Shown here: positions 1-7,532 of the stretch, piece by piece
Layout: the number at the start of each line of letters is the position of its first letter
Numbering within the stretch: the stretch's first letter is position 1
From: Sphingomonas sp. 37zxx
GTDB taxonomy: Bacteria; Pseudomonadota; Alphaproteobacteria; Sphingomonadales; Sphingomonadaceae
Assembly (NCBI RefSeq): GCF_000786205.1
Contig: NZ_JROH01000009.1
Coordinates: 62,001-126,000 of the forward strand
Direction of reading: 5' to 3'
Length of the DNA: 64,000 bases
Program-made: the position numbers and the translations under genes
Notes under the pieces: generated by a model
What the model was told of the DNA's origin: nothing
Seen by the model: only the letters and a program-made list of their open reading frames with translations
The model's database searches: none

Positions 1-366
1 CCCGCCCGATACCGGCGCATCGACCATCGTCAGCCCCTTCACCGCCGCCGCCTCGGCAACGCGGCGCGCGGTTTCGACGTCAATCGTCGAACAGTCGATC
101 AGGATCGCGCTAGGTGGCGCGGCGGTGAATACGTCGGTCGCATAGACCGCCTCGACATGGCTGCCCGCTGGCAGCATCGTGATCACCGCCTCTGCCTCGG
201 CACAGGCGATCGCGGCGGACTCGGCGGGCAGACAGCCGGCGTCTTTGGCGCGGGCGAGCGCGTCGGCCGACAGGTCGAACGCGCGGACGTCGTGGCCGGC
301 CTTGGCCAGGTTCGCGGCCATGCCGCCGCCCATATTGCCCAGGCCGATGAATGCGATGCGTGCCAT
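1..366 (-). CDS. mmsB: 3-hydroxyisobutyrate dehydrogenase (partial, C-terminus outside window)
   Basis: This enzyme oxidises 3-hydroxyisobutyrate to methylmalonate semialdehyde with NAD+ in cytoplasmic valine catabolism. Only the first 122 residues are inside the window; the gene runs off the left edge. The N-terminus carries the Rossmann motif GLGNMGGGM (residues 8-16), and the visible part ends in the family's substrate-loop signature DAPVSGG. The ATG at 366 is preceded by AGGAGAG at a good distance. It is the last visible gene of a minus-strand valine operon that starts with mmsA, and a ~195-base repeat separates it from the hydratase gene. The operon context supports the substrate; a related beta-hydroxyacid dehydrogenase is the alternative. 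Confidence 0.9.
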   Translation of the reverse strand, partial: MARIAFIGLGNMGGGMAANLAKAGHDVRAFDLSADALARAKDAGCLPAESAAIACAEAEAVITMLPAGSHVEAVYATDVFTAAPPSAILIDCSTIDVETARRVAEAAAVKGLTMVDAPVSGG

Positions 367-387
367 GTTGCTCTCCTGAATATCAAA

Positions 388-582
388 CCTTCTCCCGCTG
401 GCGGGAGAAGGATACCGAAGCTTGGTCGCGAAGCGGCCTAGCGAAGGTTGGATGAGGGTGGTGCGGCGCTTCGCGTCGCGCGGTCGCAAACGCGACCGCT
501 GCACCCTCACCCAGCTACGACTAGGCCGTGCTGAAGGAGCACGACCAAGTCTGCGCAACCCTCTCCCGCTCGCGGGAGAGGG
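388..582. repeat. Dispersed intergenic repeat, copy 1
   Basis: A ~195-base element fills the gap between the hydratase and mmsB genes. It opens with a perfect hairpin (CCTTCTCCCGC / GCGGGAGAAGG), closes with another (CCCTCTCCCGC / GCGGGAGAGGG), and has an internal dyad GCGGTCGC / GCGACCGC. A clearly homologous copy lies at 2416-2604 in the same operon. No protein is apparent. Confidence 0.8.
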
Positions 583-588
583 AAGAAC

Positions 589-1362
589 TCACTTCCCAGT
601 CCAAACCCCGGCGCGCTTCTCGACAAAGGCCGCCATGCCTTCCTTCTGGTCCTGCGTCCCGAACAGCCCGTGGAACAGCCGCCGTTCGAACTGCACCCCT
701 TGGCTTAGCCCCATGTCGAACGCAGCGTTCACCATTTCCTTGTTCGCCTTCACCGCCAGCGGGGCCATCCCTGCGATCGTCGCGGCGGTCTTCACCGCTT
801 CCTCGACCAGATCGGCGGCGGGGATGATCCGGCTGACCAGGCCCGCGCGCTCGGCTTCCTGCGCATCGATCATCCGCCCGGTCAGGCACATTTCCATCGC
901 CTTGGCCTTGCCCACCGCGCGCGCGAGCCGCTGCGATCCGCCCATGCCGGGGGAGACCGCCAGCTTGATCTCGGGCTGGCCGAACCTGGCGGTGTCGGCG
1001 GCCAGGATGAAGTCGCACATCATCGCCACCTCGCAGCCACCGCCCAGAGCATAACCCGCGACCGCGGCAATCACCGGCTTGCGCGTGCGGGTGAAGGCGT
1101 CCCAGCCGGCGAAGAAATCATGGCCGTACATGTCGGCAAAGCCCTGTGCCTGCATCTCCTTGATGTCGGCCCCCGCGGCGAACGCCTTTTCGCTGCCGGT
1201 CAGTACCGCGCACCCCTGCGAGGGATCGGCGTCGAACGCCGCCATCGCATCGAGCAATTCGGTCAGCACCTGCCCATTGAGCGCGTTGAGCGCCTTGGGC
1301 CGGTTGAGCGTGACCAGCGTCACCGCGCCGCGCTGTTCGACCAGGATGGTTTCGTAATTCAT
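589..1362 (-). CDS. Enoyl-CoA hydratase (probable methacrylyl-CoA hydratase)
   Basis: A crotonase-fold hydratase of 257 residues, expected to hydrate methacrylyl-CoA to 3-hydroxyisobutyryl-CoA in valine degradation. The oxyanion-hole stretch AAGADIKEM lies near residues 62-70. The two catalytic glutamates are visible as E111 ([12 protein letters not shown]) and E131 (FGQPEI), matching the pair in classical crotonases. The start chosen is the ATG at 1362, which forms an ATGA overlap with the stop of the upstream hydrolase gene; an in-frame ATG at 1374 would add four residues. Its place between the hydrolase and mmsB argues for the valine pathway, but crotonases of this type often also act on short straight-chain enoyl-CoAs. 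Confidence 0.88.
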   Translation of the reverse strand: MNYETILVEQRGAVTLVTLNRPKALNALNGQVLTELLDAMAAFDADPSQGCAVLTGSEKAFAAGADIKEMQAQGFADMYGHDFFAGWDAFTRTRKPVIAAVAGYALGGGCEVAMMCDFILAADTARFGQPEIKLAVSPGMGGSQRLARAVGKAKAMEMCLTGRMIDAQEAERAGLVSRIIPAADLVEEAVKTAATIAGMAPLAVKANKEMVNAAFDMGLSQGVQFERRLFHGLFGTQDQKEGMAAFVEKRAGVWTGK

Positions 1363-2399
1363 TTCGGATTCCATTCTTCATCGGCCGGCAGCGGCGCGAA
1401 AATCTGGTCGATCAAATGGCCGGTGACATCCTCCGGCGTGGCGGGTTGCCAGCGCGGGGCGTTGTCCTTGTCGATGATCACCGCGCGCACGCCTTCGATA
1501 AAGTCGTGGCGCTGGACGACATGGCTCGCCACCGCGAATTCCTGCCGCATTTCGTCCTCGAAGGTCGGCATCGTGCGCCCGTCGAGCAGCAGCTTTAGGC
1601 TGACCTTCATCGTCTGCGGCGATTTGGTGTCGAGCGTGGCGAGCGTCTGCGTCGCCCATTCGCCGCCATCCTCGCGCAGCGCGGCGTAGACGTCCTCAAG
1701 CCGATCGCTGGCGAACAGCCGGTCGATCGCCTCGCGCTGCGCCAGGATGCGCGCTTGCGGCGCGGGGGCGGACGCTTGGCTCAGGATCGCCTCGATCGCC
1801 TGCGGGTCTTGCGCGATCCGCTGCTTCACGTCGTCGAGCGCCTCTGCCGGTACGAAATGCGTCGCCAGTCCCAGCGCAAGGCATTCGCCGCCGTCGATCC
1901 GCGCGCCGGTGAGCGCCAGATACTGGCCGATCCGCCCCGGCAGCCGCGACAGATACCAGCCGCCGCCGACATCGGGGAACAGCCCGATCCCGGTCTCGGG
2001 CATCGCCAGCTTGGTATTCTGCGTCGCCACCCGGAACCTGGCGGGCTGCGACAGGCCGACGCCGCCACCCATCGTGATCCCGTCCATGAACGCGACGATC
2101 GGCTTGGCATAGGTGAACAGCCGGTGGTTCATCGTATATTCGGCACGGAAAAAGGCGCGCGCGTCGACGCCGTCCTTGGCCCCGCTCTCGGCGATCATGC
2201 GAATGTCGCCGCCCGCGCAAAAGCCCCGGCCCTCGGCATGGTCGATCAGGATCGCCTCGACCGCCGGCTCCTCGACCCACGCATCGAGCGCGGCGGTGAT
2301 CGCGTCGCACATCGGGTGCGTCAGCGCATGGATCGCCTTGGGCCGATTGAGCCGGATTCGACCGATGCGGCCCTCGGTGGTGATGAGAATTTCTTCCAC
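1359..2399 (-). CDS. 3-hydroxyisobutyryl-CoA hydrolase
   Basis: This crotonase-superfamily thioesterase (346 residues) releases 3-hydroxyisobutyrate from its CoA ester, the step before mmsB. The oxyanion-hole segments FCAGGDIRM (60-68) and MGGGVGLS (110-117) are present. The hydrolase-specific pair E135 (MPET) and D143 (FPDVGG) replaces the hydratase glutamates. The gene starts with GTG at 2399, preceded by AAGGAG, and overlaps the next gene by ATGA. A dispersed repeat lies just upstream. The length and the [14 protein letters not shown] signature make the assignment firm against an ordinary enoyl-CoA hydratase. Confidence 0.92.
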   Translation of the reverse strand: MEEILITTEGRIGRIRLNRPKAIHALTHPMCDAITAALDAWVEEPAVEAILIDHAEGRGFCAGGDIRMIAESGAKDGVDARAFFRAEYTMNHRLFTYAKPIVAFMDGITMGGGVGLSQPARFRVATQNTKLAMPETGIGLFPDVGGGWYLSRLPGRIGQYLALTGARIDGGECLALGLATHFVPAEALDDVKQRIAQDPQAIEAILSQASAPAPQARILAQREAIDRLFASDRLEDVYAALREDGGEWATQTLATLDTKSPQTMKVSLKLLLDGRTMPTFEDEMRQEFAVASHVVQRHDFIEGVRAVIIDKDNAPRWQPATPEDVTGHLIDQIFAPLPADEEWNPK

Positions 2400-2415
2400 G
2401 CCTGCTCCTTGATTT

Positions 2416-2604
2416 CCCTCTCCCCTGGATAGGGGAGAGGATACCGCAGCTTGCCAGCCTGCTGGCTAGCGAAAGTTGGTGAGGGGTCGAGCGGCGCACT
2501 TGCGCCGCGCGGTCGCAAGCGCGACCGCACCACCCTCACCCAGCTTCGACTAGGGCCGCATGAAGAATGCGACCCAAGTCTCGCAACCAGTTCGCGGGAG
2601 AGGG
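2416..2604. repeat. Dispersed intergenic repeat, copy 2
   Basis: This ~189-base element is homologous to 388-582. It shares the hairpin ends built on CTCTCCC / GGGAGAG, the stretch CACCCTCACCCAGCT, and the internal dyad GCGGTCGCAAGCGCGACCGC. It begins 17 bases upstream of the hydrolase start and ends three bases from the acyl-CoA dehydrogenase stop, so it occupies the whole intercistronic gap. Confidence 0.8.
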
Positions 2605-2607
2605 AGT

Positions 2608-3753
2608 TCATCCCTGCCGCACCAGATCGCGGCCGACGATCATCCGCATCACCTGGTTGGTCCCCTCCAGGATCGAATGCACCCGCAGGTCGCGCCAGAA
2701 GCGCTCGATCGGGTAATCCTGCAAATAGCCATAGCCGCCATGCAACTGCAGCGCATCATTGACGATCTTCGATCCATTGTCGGTGGCCAGCCGTTTCGCC
2801 ATCGCGGCGAAGCGTGTCTTGTCGGGGGCATTGGCGGTCACCTTGGCCGCCGCGACATACAGCAGCGCCCTTGCCGCTTCGAGATCGGTCGCCATGTCGG
2901 CAAGCATGAACTGGGTGTTCTGGAACTCGGCGATCGGCTGGCCGAATTGCTGGCGATCCTTGGTATAGGCGATGCTCTCATCGAGGCAGCGCTGCGCCCC
3001 GCCGAGCGAGCACGCGCCGATGTTCAGCCGCCCGCCATCGAGCCCCATCATCGCGATTCGGAAGCCCTCGCCCTCGCCGCCGACCAGATTGGCCGCCGGC
3101 ACGCGGACATCCTCCAGGATCAGCTGCCGCGTCGGCTGCGAATGCCAGCCGAGCTTCTTCTCGTTCGCACCGAAGCTGACGCCGGCCATGTCCTTCTCGA
3201 TCGCCAGGCAAGAAATGCCCTTCGGCCCGTCCTCTCCGGTACGCACCATCACCAGGTACAGCTCGTTCTCGCCCGCACCCGAGATGAACTGCTTGCTGCC
3301 GTTGACGGTATAGTGGTCGCCATCCTTCACCGCGCGGGTCTTGAGCGCCGAAGCGTCCGACCCAGAAGACGGTTCGGTCAGCGCATAAGACGCGATCCAG
3401 TCCATCGTCACCAGCTTCGCGAGATAGCGGGCTTTCAGGTCGGTGCTGCCAAAACGATCGAGCATCCAGGCGGCCATATTGTGAATGCTGATGAACGCGC
3501 TGGTCGAGGGACAGCCATAGGCCATCGCCTCCATGATCAACGCCGCCTCGAGCCGCCCCAGCCCGATGCCGCCACCCTCTTCGCTGACATAGATCGCCGC
3601 GAAGCCAAGCTCGGCGGCGGCCTTGATCGTCTCGCGCGGGAAGATGTGTTTCTCGTCCCATTCGGCGGCGAACGGCGTGATCCGGTCGGCGGTGAATTTC
3701 CGCGCGAGCTCCTGAATCTCGCGCTGGTCGTCGGTGAGGTCGAACTGGTTCAT
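2608..3753 (-). CDS. Acyl-CoA dehydrogenase, probable isobutyryl-CoA dehydrogenase
   Basis: A FAD-dependent dehydrogenase of 381 residues that should oxidise isobutyryl-CoA to methacrylyl-CoA. The usual three-part fold is visible: an alpha domain starting FDLTDDQREIQELARKF, a middle beta domain with ALTEPSSGSDASAL and GSKQFISGAGE, and a C-terminal helical domain with LHGGYGYLQDYPIERFWRD. The catalytic base is E363 in ILEGTNQV, the position used by short- and medium-chain enzymes rather than by isovaleryl-CoA dehydrogenase. The ATG at 3753 follows AAAGGAA. The substrate is inferred from the surrounding valine genes; a short-branched-chain enzyme with wider specificity is possible. Confidence 0.88.
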   Translation of the reverse strand: MNQFDLTDDQREIQELARKFTADRITPFAAEWDEKHIFPRETIKAAAELGFAAIYVSEEGGGIGLGRLEAALIMEAMAYGCPSTSAFISIHNMAAWMLDRFGSTDLKARYLAKLVTMDWIASYALTEPSSGSDASALKTRAVKDGDHYTVNGSKQFISGAGENELYLVMVRTGEDGPKGISCLAIEKDMAGVSFGANEKKLGWHSQPTRQLILEDVRVPAANLVGGEGEGFRIAMMGLDGGRLNIGACSLGGAQRCLDESIAYTKDRQQFGQPIAEFQNTQFMLADMATDLEAARALLYVAAAKVTANAPDKTRFAAMAKRLATDNGSKIVNDALQLHGGYGYLQDYPIERFWRDLRVHSILEGTNQVMRMIVGRDLVRQG

Positions 3754-3809
3754 TACGATTCCTTTGCCGCGACCGTTGTCATGGTCGCTTCGGTCTTCAT
3801 CACGTATTC

Positions 3810-3890
3810 GTCATGCCGGACTTGATCCGGCACCCAGGGCCAAGCAGGATGTCGCCTGCGACTCTGGGTCCTGGCTTTCGCCAGGATGAC
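3810..3890. repeat. REP-like repeat, left copy flanking the GIY-YIG gene
   Basis: An 81-base element made of two hairpins (GCCGGACTTGATCCGGC and TCCTGGCTTTCGCCAGGA) bounded by GTCAT and ATGAC. Its inverted partner of identical length is at 4221-4301. The AGGA near its inner end (3883-3886) is placed as the ribosome binding site of the gene that follows. Confidence 0.85.
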
Positions 3891-3891
3891 G

Positions 3892-4230
3892 ATGAGGGGA
3901 TCGAACATCGCGAAAATCCCCACCGTCTACATCGTCGCCAGCCAGCGCAACGGCACGATCTACACCGGCGTCACGTCCAACCTGCTCGGGCGTATCCATC
4001 AGCATCGCACCAAGACGTTCAAGGGGTTCACCGCCGACCATGATTGCGATCGCCTGGTCTGGTTCGAAGTCCACGAAACGATGGAATCGGCGATCGTCCG
4101 CGAAAAGCGGATCAAAAACTGGCACCGCGCCTGGAAGCTCGAACTAATCGAAAAGGACAACCCGACCTGGCGCGACCTGGCGCTGGATTTCGGGTTCGAC
4201 CCCCTAGACCCACCCCCACCGTCATCCTGA
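3892..4230 (+). CDS. GIY-YIG superfamily nuclease, small single-domain type
   Basis: A 112-residue protein of the UvrC/URI-type GIY-YIG nuclease superfamily. The degenerate signature reads VYI (12-14) and IYTG (23-26), followed by the conserved arginine R34 in GRIHQHR and a later glutamate in METMES-like sequence (HETMESAIVREK). The C-terminal lysine- and tryptophan-rich part (EKRIKNWHRAWKLELI) is typical of the small stand-alone members common in alphaproteobacteria, whose cellular role is unclear. The ATG at 3892 is chosen because AGGA lies five bases upstream; ATG 3886 is the alternative. Both gene ends touch flanking inverted REP-like repeats, which suggests the gene and repeats travel or spread together. 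Confidence 0.85.
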   Translation: MRGSNIAKIPTVYIVASQRNGTIYTGVTSNLLGRIHQHRTKTFKGFTADHDCDRLVWFEVHETMESAIVREKRIKNWHRAWKLELIEKDNPTWRDLALDFGFDPLDPPPPSS

Positions 4231-4301
4231 CGAACGTCAGGACCCAGAGCCTCGGGCGGCACCGCCTGTAACCCTGGCTCCCGGATCAAGTCCGGGATGA
4301 C
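4221..4301. repeat. REP-like repeat, right copy flanking the GIY-YIG gene
   Basis: An 81-base element in inverted orientation relative to 3810-3890. Read on the minus strand it starts GTCATCCCGGACTTGATCC and ends TCAGGATGAC, aligning end to end with the left copy and differing mostly in the centre. Its first ten bases supply the stop codon (TGA 4228-4230) of the nuclease gene. Confidence 0.85.
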
Positions 4302-4322
4302 GGACTTAAGCACCGACATCCC

Positions 4323-5822
4323 TCACCCCATCGTCGGAATAACAAACGCATTGGCCGCATCGCCCACCCCGCCATCGGGCCAGCGCTGGGTGATCGTCTT
4401 CACCTTGGTCCAGAAGCGCACCCCCTCCATCCCGTGCTGGTTGCTGTCGCCGAACGCGCTGCGCTTCCAGCCGCCGAAGCTGTGATACGCCACCGGCACC
4501 GGGATCGGCACGTTGATACCGACCATCCCGACATTCACCCGCGCGGCGAATTCGCGCGCGGCATGGCCGTTGCGCGTGAAGATCGCGACGCCGTTGCCAT
4601 ATTGATGCTCGCTCGGCAGCCGAAGCGCGGTTTCGAAATCGGGCGCGCGGACGATCTGGAGGACGGGGCCAAAGATTTCCTCCTTATATGCCTGCATGTC
4701 GGGGGTGACATGGTCGAACAGGCTGGGGCCGATGAAGAAGCCCTGCTCATGCCCCTGCAATTTGAAGCCTCGCCCGTCGACGACCAGTTCGGCGCCTTCG
4801 TCGACGCCGGTCTGAATCCAGTTTTCGACGCGCTGCTGGTGCGCTGCGTTCACGACCGGACCGTAATGCGCGTCACTATCGGTCGACACGCCGATCCGCA
4901 GCGCTGCGATCGCGGGCAGCAGCTTTTCGCGCAAGGCATCGGCAGTCTTCTCGCCCACCGGCACCACCACCGGCAGCGCCATGCAGCGCTCGCCAGCCGA
5001 GCCAAAGGCCGCGCCCGCCAGGTCGTTGACCACCTGGTCGAGATCGGCATCGGGCATGACGATGCCGTGATTCTTCGCGCCGCCCATCGCCTGGACTCGC
5101 TTGCCGGCATCGACACCGCGCCGATAGACATAATGCGCGATGTCGGATGACCCCACGAAGCTCACCGCGCTGATCGCCGGATGATCCAGGATCGCGTCGA
5201 CCATTTCCTTGTCGCCATGCACCACCTGCAAAATGCCCTCGGGCAAGCCGGCCTCAAGCATCAGTTCGGCCAGCCGCACCGGCACCGAAGGATCGCGCTC
5301 GCTCGGCTTGAGCAGGAACGCATTGCCGCACGCGATCGCGACGCCGCTCATCCACAACGGGATCATCGCGGGGAAGTTGAACGGGGTGATCCCTGCGCCG
5401 ATGCCCAGTGGCTGGCGCATCGAATACACGTCGATCCCCGGCCCTGCCCCTTGCGTATATTCTCCCTTGAGCACGTGCGGAATGCCGCACGCGAATTCGA
5501 TCACCTCCAGCCCGCGCTGGATGTCGCCCTTTGAATCGGCGATCACCTTGCCGTGTTCGGACGACAGCAGATGCGCGAGTTCGTCGATATGCGCCTCGAC
5601 CAGCGCCTTGAACTGAAACATCACGCGCGCGCGGCGCTGGGGGTTGGTCGCCGCCCATGCCGGCTGCGCCGCTTGTGCCGCCGCGATCGCCGCATCGAGC
5701 GTCGCTTGCGTGCCCAGCTTCACTCGCGCCTGCACCTGGCCGGTATTGGGGTCGAACACGTCGCCGGTACGCGCCGAAGTGCCGCCGGCACCGCCCGCGA
5801 TCACATGGTCAATGATCCGCAT
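4323..5822 (-). CDS. mmsA: Methylmalonate-semialdehyde dehydrogenase (CoA-acylating)
   Basis: This enzyme converts methylmalonate semialdehyde to propionyl-CoA, the exit step of the valine pathway. The 499-residue protein has the aldehyde dehydrogenase fold with ITPFNFPAMIPLWM (145-158) and nucleophile C280 in GSAGERCMALP. The usual catalytic glutamate is replaced by asparagine in GGAKNHG (247-253), the mark of the CoA-acylating subfamily. The ATG at 5822 has AGGAG six bases upstream. It is the first gene of the minus-strand valine operon; the GIY-YIG cassette now lies between it and the acyl-CoA dehydrogenase gene, so the downstream genes may also have their own promoter. Confidence 0.95.
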   Translation of the reverse strand: MRIIDHVIAGGAGGTSARTGDVFDPNTGQVQARVKLGTQATLDAAIAAAQAAQPAWAATNPQRRARVMFQFKALVEAHIDELAHLLSSEHGKVIADSKGDIQRGLEVIEFACGIPHVLKGEYTQGAGPGIDVYSMRQPLGIGAGITPFNFPAMIPLWMSGVAIACGNAFLLKPSERDPSVPVRLAELMLEAGLPEGILQVVHGDKEMVDAILDHPAISAVSFVGSSDIAHYVYRRGVDAGKRVQAMGGAKNHGIVMPDADLDQVVNDLAGAAFGSAGERCMALPVVVPVGEKTADALREKLLPAIAALRIGVSTDSDAHYGPVVNAAHQQRVENWIQTGVDEGAELVVDGRGFKLQGHEQGFFIGPSLFDHVTPDMQAYKEEIFGPVLQIVRAPDFETALRLPSEHQYGNGVAIFTRNGHAAREFAARVNVGMVGINVPIPVPVAYHSFGGWKRSAFGDSNQHGMEGVRFWTKVKTITQRWPDGGVGDAANAFVIPTMG

Positions 5823-6151
5823 CTCATCTCCTGACGTCTATTTCTCGCGACCGATCCACCGTTGCCTGGCGAAGCGATCGCGCTGCCTGCGTGGGTTCCG
5901 CAGATCGTGTGCGCCTCCCCTAACGCACCCGGCGCGACAAGAAAATGGCCACGCACCCCGGTTTTGCGAGTCGAGCAGCTATGCTTTCGCCCATCTATCG
6001 GCGACTGGGGTCCGGCGACACGTCGAATACGGCATTCCCGATGCCGACGATGCGACTGGTTGGTAACCGCTGTTGGGCATGCGCCGCGACCCACGGCATT
6101 GCGCGACCATGATCCCCGTATAGGCGATTGTCGCTTAACCCTGGCCCGGAC
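5823..6151. other. Intergenic region upstream of mmsA (329 bases)
   Basis: No convincing coding sequence was found on either strand. It should contain the mmsA promoter on the minus strand and the end of the sigma/anti-sigma transcript. A short dyad GGCATTCCCGATGCC lies near 6033-6047, without a following T run. None of the xyl-type palindromes found elsewhere in the window occurs here. Confidence 0.5.
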
Positions 6152-6874
6152 CTAAAGGCGGGTCAGCCGCGCGGTTCCCAGAACATCGCCGGTCGGGGCG
6201 GCGTGCGGGGCTCCATCGGCGGGTTCGAGGGTCAGTGCCAGCGTGGCGCCGTCGGTGATCAATCGCCCGACATCGCCCGCCAACCGCACTTCGCTCCCGC
6301 CCTCGCGTGCGATCAGGCCAAGCGACGTCGGTGCGCCGCCAGCCGGTATCACCCATAATTCAGGCTCGCCCGCACTCGGCGGGATCGCCATCGCTCGCAC
6401 GCGCAGCACACCATCGCCGGGATCGATGCGAACCGCCAGCATCGATGCGCCGTCGCCGTCGTTGATCTGCGCTATCAGTGTTTCGGATGGTACTGGTGCC
6501 GGCGCCTCGGCCACCACCACCGGCGGCGGAGCGACCGGATCGGGGCGCGTGACCAGCATCACTGCCAGCGCCGCGGCGATACCGGCAAAGCCGGCGGTCG
6601 CCCATTTCCAGCCGCCTGCTCCGCCAGCCGGGCCGGGATCATTCGCGGGCAGCCGCTGCTCGACCGCGCTCCAGACCCGGCCCTCGGGCGTAACCGGCAC
6701 GATCTCGCCATAGAAACCTGCAAACCGCGCATCCCAGGCATCGACCTCGGCTGCAAACACGCTGTCCTCGGCGCGCAGCCGCTCGGTAACCAGCCGGTCT
6801 TCGCCGCTCAGCAGTCCTAGCGACAATTCACCGGCCAACAGCGCACGTTCTTCGGGGGACATCGGCTCAGCCAT
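6152..6874 (-). CDS. RskA-type anti-sigma factor
   Basis: A membrane-anchored anti-sigma factor (240 residues) expected to hold the adjacent ECF sigma factor inactive. The N-terminal ~85 residues (SPEERALLAGELSLGLLSG onward) form the sigma-binding region and lack the zinc HxxxCxxC motif. One membrane segment follows at about residues 88-110 (ATAGFAGIAAALAVMLV), then a proline-rich linker and a periplasmic RskA-like C-terminal domain with ELWVIPAGGAPTSLG. The ATG at 6874 overlaps the end of the sigma gene by eight bases; longer in-frame starts would lie inside that gene. Release of the sigma factor probably involves proteolysis of this protein, as known for the family; the signal is unknown. 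Confidence 0.85.
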   Translation of the reverse strand: MAEPMSPEERALLAGELSLGLLSGEDRLVTERLRAEDSVFAAEVDAWDARFAGFYGEIVPVTPEGRVWSAVEQRLPANDPGPAGGAGGWKWATAGFAGIAAALAVMLVTRPDPVAPPPVVVAEAPAPVPSETLIAQINDGDGASMLAVRIDPGDGVLRVRAMAIPPSAGEPELWVIPAGGAPTSLGLIAREGGSEVRLAGDVGRLITDGATLALTLEPADGAPHAAPTGDVLGTARLTRL

Positions 6875-7427
6875 GATCGATGCACCGTTTGAGCTGTTCG
6901 AGACCACGGCGGACCCAGCTCTTCATCGTGCTCAGCGGAACCGAAGCGCGCTCGGCGAGCTCGGCATAGGTGTAGCCGTCAAAAAACGCCGCGCGGATCG
7001 AATGATGCTGATGCTCCTCGAGTGTGTCCAGGCATTGCGCCAGCAGCATCCTCCCTTCGTGATCGACCATATTCTCGTCGGTGGAAGCTACGTCGGCGAA
7101 TGCGGTCTGGATGAGGTCGTCGGGCTCTTCCAGCCGGCGCTCGCTGGTGCGCCGCCAATCGATCGCGCTGTTGCGGGCGATCGCGCACAGCCAGGTGATC
7201 GGGCTGGCCCGCTCGCGATCGAAGCGCGCGGCGCGATGCCACACCTTCAGATATACTTCCTGCAACACATCCTCAGCCGATTCGCGATCCTTCACGATCC
7301 GAAGGCACACCCCCAGCAGCTTCGCCGAAGTGTTGTCATATACCGCCTTCAGCGCAGCGCGGTCACCCGCAGCAACCCGCGCAATATCGTCGCACAGCCG
7401 CGCGCGGGCGGCGTCAGCGGCGGTCAT
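6867..7427 (-). CDS. ECF RNA polymerase sigma factor (SigK-like)
   Basis: A group IV sigma factor of 186 residues. Region 2 is seen in AEDVLQEVYLKVWHRA and the DNA-melting stretch FDRERASPITWLCAIARN; region 4 ends in a helix-turn-helix YTYAELAERASVPLSTMKSW. The chosen ATG at 7427 gives a normal ECF length; an in-frame GTG at 7517 would add 30 residues with no similarity to the family. The ribosome binding site is weak. The gene is co-transcribed with its RskA-like anti-sigma factor. It lies next to the xylan locus on the same strand, but it carries no xyl-type operator, so a role in xylan use is not shown. Confidence 0.88.
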   Translation of the reverse strand: MTAADAARARLCDDIARVAAGDRAALKAVYDNTSAKLLGVCLRIVKDRESAEDVLQEVYLKVWHRAARFDRERASPITWLCAIARNSAIDWRRTSERRLEEPDDLIQTAFADVASTDENMVDHEGRMLLAQCLDTLEEHQHHSIRAAFFDGYTYAELAERASVPLSTMKSWVRRGLEQLKRCIDHG

Positions 7428-7532
7428 GTCGAAAAAACACTGGCGACTTCTGCATGTCCTTGTTCCTATTGCGACAATGCTGGCGGCACAAGGGTATGTC
7501 GGTTGCGCCGTCAGCACGTTGCTGCGCCGCCA

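Larger units (their letters stand above)
3810..4301. mobile_element. Candidate REP-bounded GIY-YIG cassette
   Basis: The 492-base unit consists of two inverted 81-base REP-like repeats with a single nuclease gene between them. The gene starts at the inner edge of the left repeat and its stop codon lies inside the right repeat, so gene and repeats form one unit. It sits between mmsA and the acyl-CoA dehydrogenase gene, reading against the operon. Mobility is inferred from this layout; no target-site duplication was identified. Confidence 0.4.

Noticed and set aside
7428..7532. ECF-type autoregulatory promoter (GGAAC) upstream of the sigma gene
   Set aside because: A GGAAC word is present on the minus strand, but no matching -10 word lies at the usual 16-17 base spacing, so it is not supported.
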